NCBI GenBank assembly: GCA_964393545.1
Contig: CAYMUB010000031.1
Location: forward strand, 1-22,088
Source: CAYMUB01 sp964393545
Lineage (GTDB): Bacteria; Patescibacteriota; Microgenomatia; Daviesbacterales; UBA10151
Length of the DNA: 22,088 nucleotides
Direction: 5' to 3'
In this document: positions 20,939 to 22,088 of the stretch, piece after piece
Layout: every line of letters starts with the position of its first letter
Numbering within the stretch: the stretch's first letter is position 1
The notes under the pieces: model-generated
What the model saw: the letters and a program-made list of their open reading frames with translations, nothing else
What the model was told of the DNA's origin: nothing
Databases searched by the model: none
Translations under genes and position numbers: made by a program

Positions 20939-21107
20939 ATCCGTTGATCCAGAAGGTTGGAACTGGGGAGGAGATATGATGAATGAGTCCCTTACTATAC
21001 AGTATAGGATGATCAAGGTGGCACCGCCGGAGAAAGTCTAGTAGATTTTCGAGTAAGGCCCTTGTAAGTTTCTTAATTTTTTATTAAGGAATTTACAAGG
21101 GTTTTTT
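20939..21107 (+). promoter_or_regulatory. Compact transcriptional T-box riboswitch, probably tRNA-Trp responsive
   Basis: The T-box core AAGGTGGCACCGCC lies at 21015-21028. AAGG (21015-21018) pairs with CCTT (21060-21063) and GCC (21026-21028) with GGC (21057-21059), leaving the 7-nt bulge UGGCACC. This is the standard antiterminator. UGGC in the bulge would pair with an acceptor end GCCA, as in tRNAs with discriminator G such as tRNA-Trp. The 3' arm overlaps the terminator at 21059-21067, so the two folds are mutually exclusive. Stem I is short: the T-box lies only about 76 nt after the predicted start, closed possibly by GATC/GATC (20946-20949, 21011-21014). A UGG following GAAC at 20964-20966 is the best specifier candidate, but the loop is not resolved. 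Confidence 0.82.
21059..21107 (+). terminator. T-box intrinsic terminator before trpE
   Basis: CCCTTGTAA (21059-21067) pairs with TTACAAGGG (21093-21101). An inner CTTAAT/ATTAAG stem continues it, and T6 follows (21102-21107). The 3' arm carries AAGGG, which at 7 nt from the trpE ATG could also be its Shine-Dalgarno sequence. The terminated fold would therefore hide the translation signal as well. Confidence 0.88.
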
Positions 21108-21108
21108 A

Positions 21109-22088
21109 ATGGGAAAAAATATGCATAAACTACCAAAAATTCAAATATCCCAAAAGCCAACTTATCTTAAGTTGTCTCAAAACATGGACTTTTATAATTT
21201 GTTTAGAAAAATTGAAGCAGAGTTTGAAACCTGTTTTATTTTTGAATCTTTAGGAGAAGAAGGTAAATTTGCCAGATACTCTATTATTGGTTTTGATCCA
21301 CAAAATATTATTAGTGCAAAAGATAATACTTTAATTATTGATGGCAAGCCTTATCAAACAGAAAATGCTTATTATGCACTTTCAAAAATTATGCCTGGTC
21401 AGACTATTTCCAGAAATTATAGCGGGGGACTGATTGGCTATTTGGCATATGATGCAATCAATTATTTTGAGTCAACCGTAAAAGCCATGGTACATCCTTT
21501 ATTCGATCAGTTTATCTTTGGAGTTTATACAGACGGGATCATTTTGGATAAACTGACAAATGAAATATTTTACTTTTACTATAATATTGACAGAAGCTCT
21601 AAGATTCTAAAAATCGCCAAATCTAAACTTAAAAAATCCCAAGTGAAAGTAAGTTTTTTAAAAGATTCTCTAACTAGAAAAGAGCATGCAAAAACAGTAG
21701 AGAAGATTAAGAAGGAAATTAAAGCAGGCAATATTTTCCAGTGTGAAGTAGGTTTTAAATCAGAATTTATAGTTGAAGGAGATGCACTAAAAATATATGA
21801 GAGATTAAGAAAAGTTAACCCTTCACCATTTATGTATTACTTAAAGTTTGGACCCAAAAAGATTATTGGTGCCAGTCCGGAACTTTTATTTTCTCTCCGA
21901 GACAAAGAAATGACGACAAAGCCCCTCGCCGGAACCGTGGCGCGGGGCAAGAATGCGAAAGAAGATCAAATTTTGGCGCGCTCTCTTTTGAGTGACCCGA
22001 AAGAAAAAGCCGAGCACATGATGCTGGTGGATATGTATAGAAATGATATCGGCAAAATGGCAAGGTTTGGAACGGTCAAAATACGAGA
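21109..22088 (+). CDS. trpE: Anthranilate synthase component I, 3' truncated by window edge
   Basis: Converts chorismate, with ammonia from the glutaminase subunit, to anthranilate, the first step of tryptophan synthesis. At least 326 codons are visible. The frame runs off the window without a stop, missing roughly the C-terminal third. Motifs are FESLGEEGKFARYSIIGFDP (about residues 46-65), GGLIGYLAYDAINYFE, IKAGNIFQCEVGF, NPSPFMYYL, GASPELLFSL, LAGTVARG and EHMMLVDMYRNDIGK, all of the chorismate-binding fold. The similar PabB and MenF/EntC-type enzymes are possible, but the upstream T-box favours TrpE. The start at 21109 is chosen for AAGGG at 7 nt; 21121 is an alternative. From about 21890 the sequence becomes GC-rich with different codons. 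Confidence 0.88.
   Translation, partial: MGKNMHKLPKIQISQKPTYLKLSQNMDFYNLFRKIEAEFETCFIFESLGEEGKFARYSIIGFDPQNIISAKDNTLIIDGKPYQTENAYYALSKIMPGQTISRNYSGGLIGYLAYDAINYFESTVKAMVHPLFDQFIFGVYTDGIILDKLTNEIFYFYYNIDRSSKILKIAKSKLKKSQVKVSFLKDSLTRKEHAKTVEKIKKEIKAGNIFQCEVGFKSEFIVEGDALKIYERLRKVNPSPFMYYLKFGPKKIIGASPELLFSLRDKEMTTKPLAGTVARGKNAKEDQILARSLLSDPKEKAEHMMLVDMYRNDIGKMARFGTVKIR

Noticed and set aside
20976..21041. 21-codon ORF in the T-box leader with GGGGAGGAG upstream, a possible leader peptide
   Set aside because: It has no Trp codons and overlaps the T-box core, whose antiterminator and terminator explain the region better. The purine run is probably part of Stem I.
1..22088. CRISPR arrays, insertion sequences, tRNA or rRNA genes
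   Set aside because: No regularly spaced repeats, transposase frames, terminal inverted repeats or cloverleaf-like sequences were seen in the few non-coding gaps.

Overview
The window is AT-rich bacterial DNA, packed almost entirely on the plus strand. It holds one long translation and transcription gene cluster in the classical order: fusA - gpsA - (small ORFs) - tuf - S10 operon - spc operon - secY/adk/map/infA/rpmJ - alpha operon - rplM/rpsI, followed by the start of a tryptophan-biosynthesis gene. Several features point to a Candidate Phyla Radiation (Patescibacteria) member, most likely Microgenomates-like. rpmD (uL30) is absent between rpsE and rplO, L2 starts about 30 residues late, S14 is of the short zinc type, many genes overlap by 1-14 nt, and several r-proteins carry low-complexity C-terminal tails. 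UGA is used as an ordinary stop (rplD, rpmC, rplX, rplO, rplQ), which argues against the recoded Gracilibacteria and SR1. The phylum assignment is an inference; no 16S gene is present.

Region by region: 1-2774 carries the 3' part of fusA and gpsA. 2775-3412 is accessory: a small ORF that appears broken by a single missing base, a membrane-anchored Cys-rich protein, and the tuf promoter with a 5' hairpin. 3413-4931 holds tuf and rpsJ. 4932-5125 is a leader with an extended -10 promoter and a strong intrinsic-terminator hairpin directly before rplC. 5126-15030 is an uninterrupted r-protein run ending in secY. 15039-16296 holds adk and map. A promoter precedes infA, followed by rpmJ. An unrecognised 184-aa protein lies between rpmJ and rpsM, with translational overlap to rpsM. 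rpsM, rpsK, rpsD, rpoA, rplQ, rplM and rpsI follow. 20898-21108 holds a consensus-quality promoter and a compact transcriptional T-box riboswitch, which leads into a 3'-truncated trpE.

The genes encode the ribosome, elongation factors, initiation factor 1, RNA polymerase alpha, the Sec channel and methionine aminopeptidase, which fits a growth-rate-controlled super-operon. The most unusual items are: the Arg-rich, Lys-poor unknown protein inside the alpha operon; the T-box on trpE; the promoter/terminator leader splitting rpsJ from rplC; GC-rich palindromes translated in frame as the C-terminal tails of S17 and S13; and a hairpin that could bring a distant Shine-Dalgarno sequence close to the rplW start.
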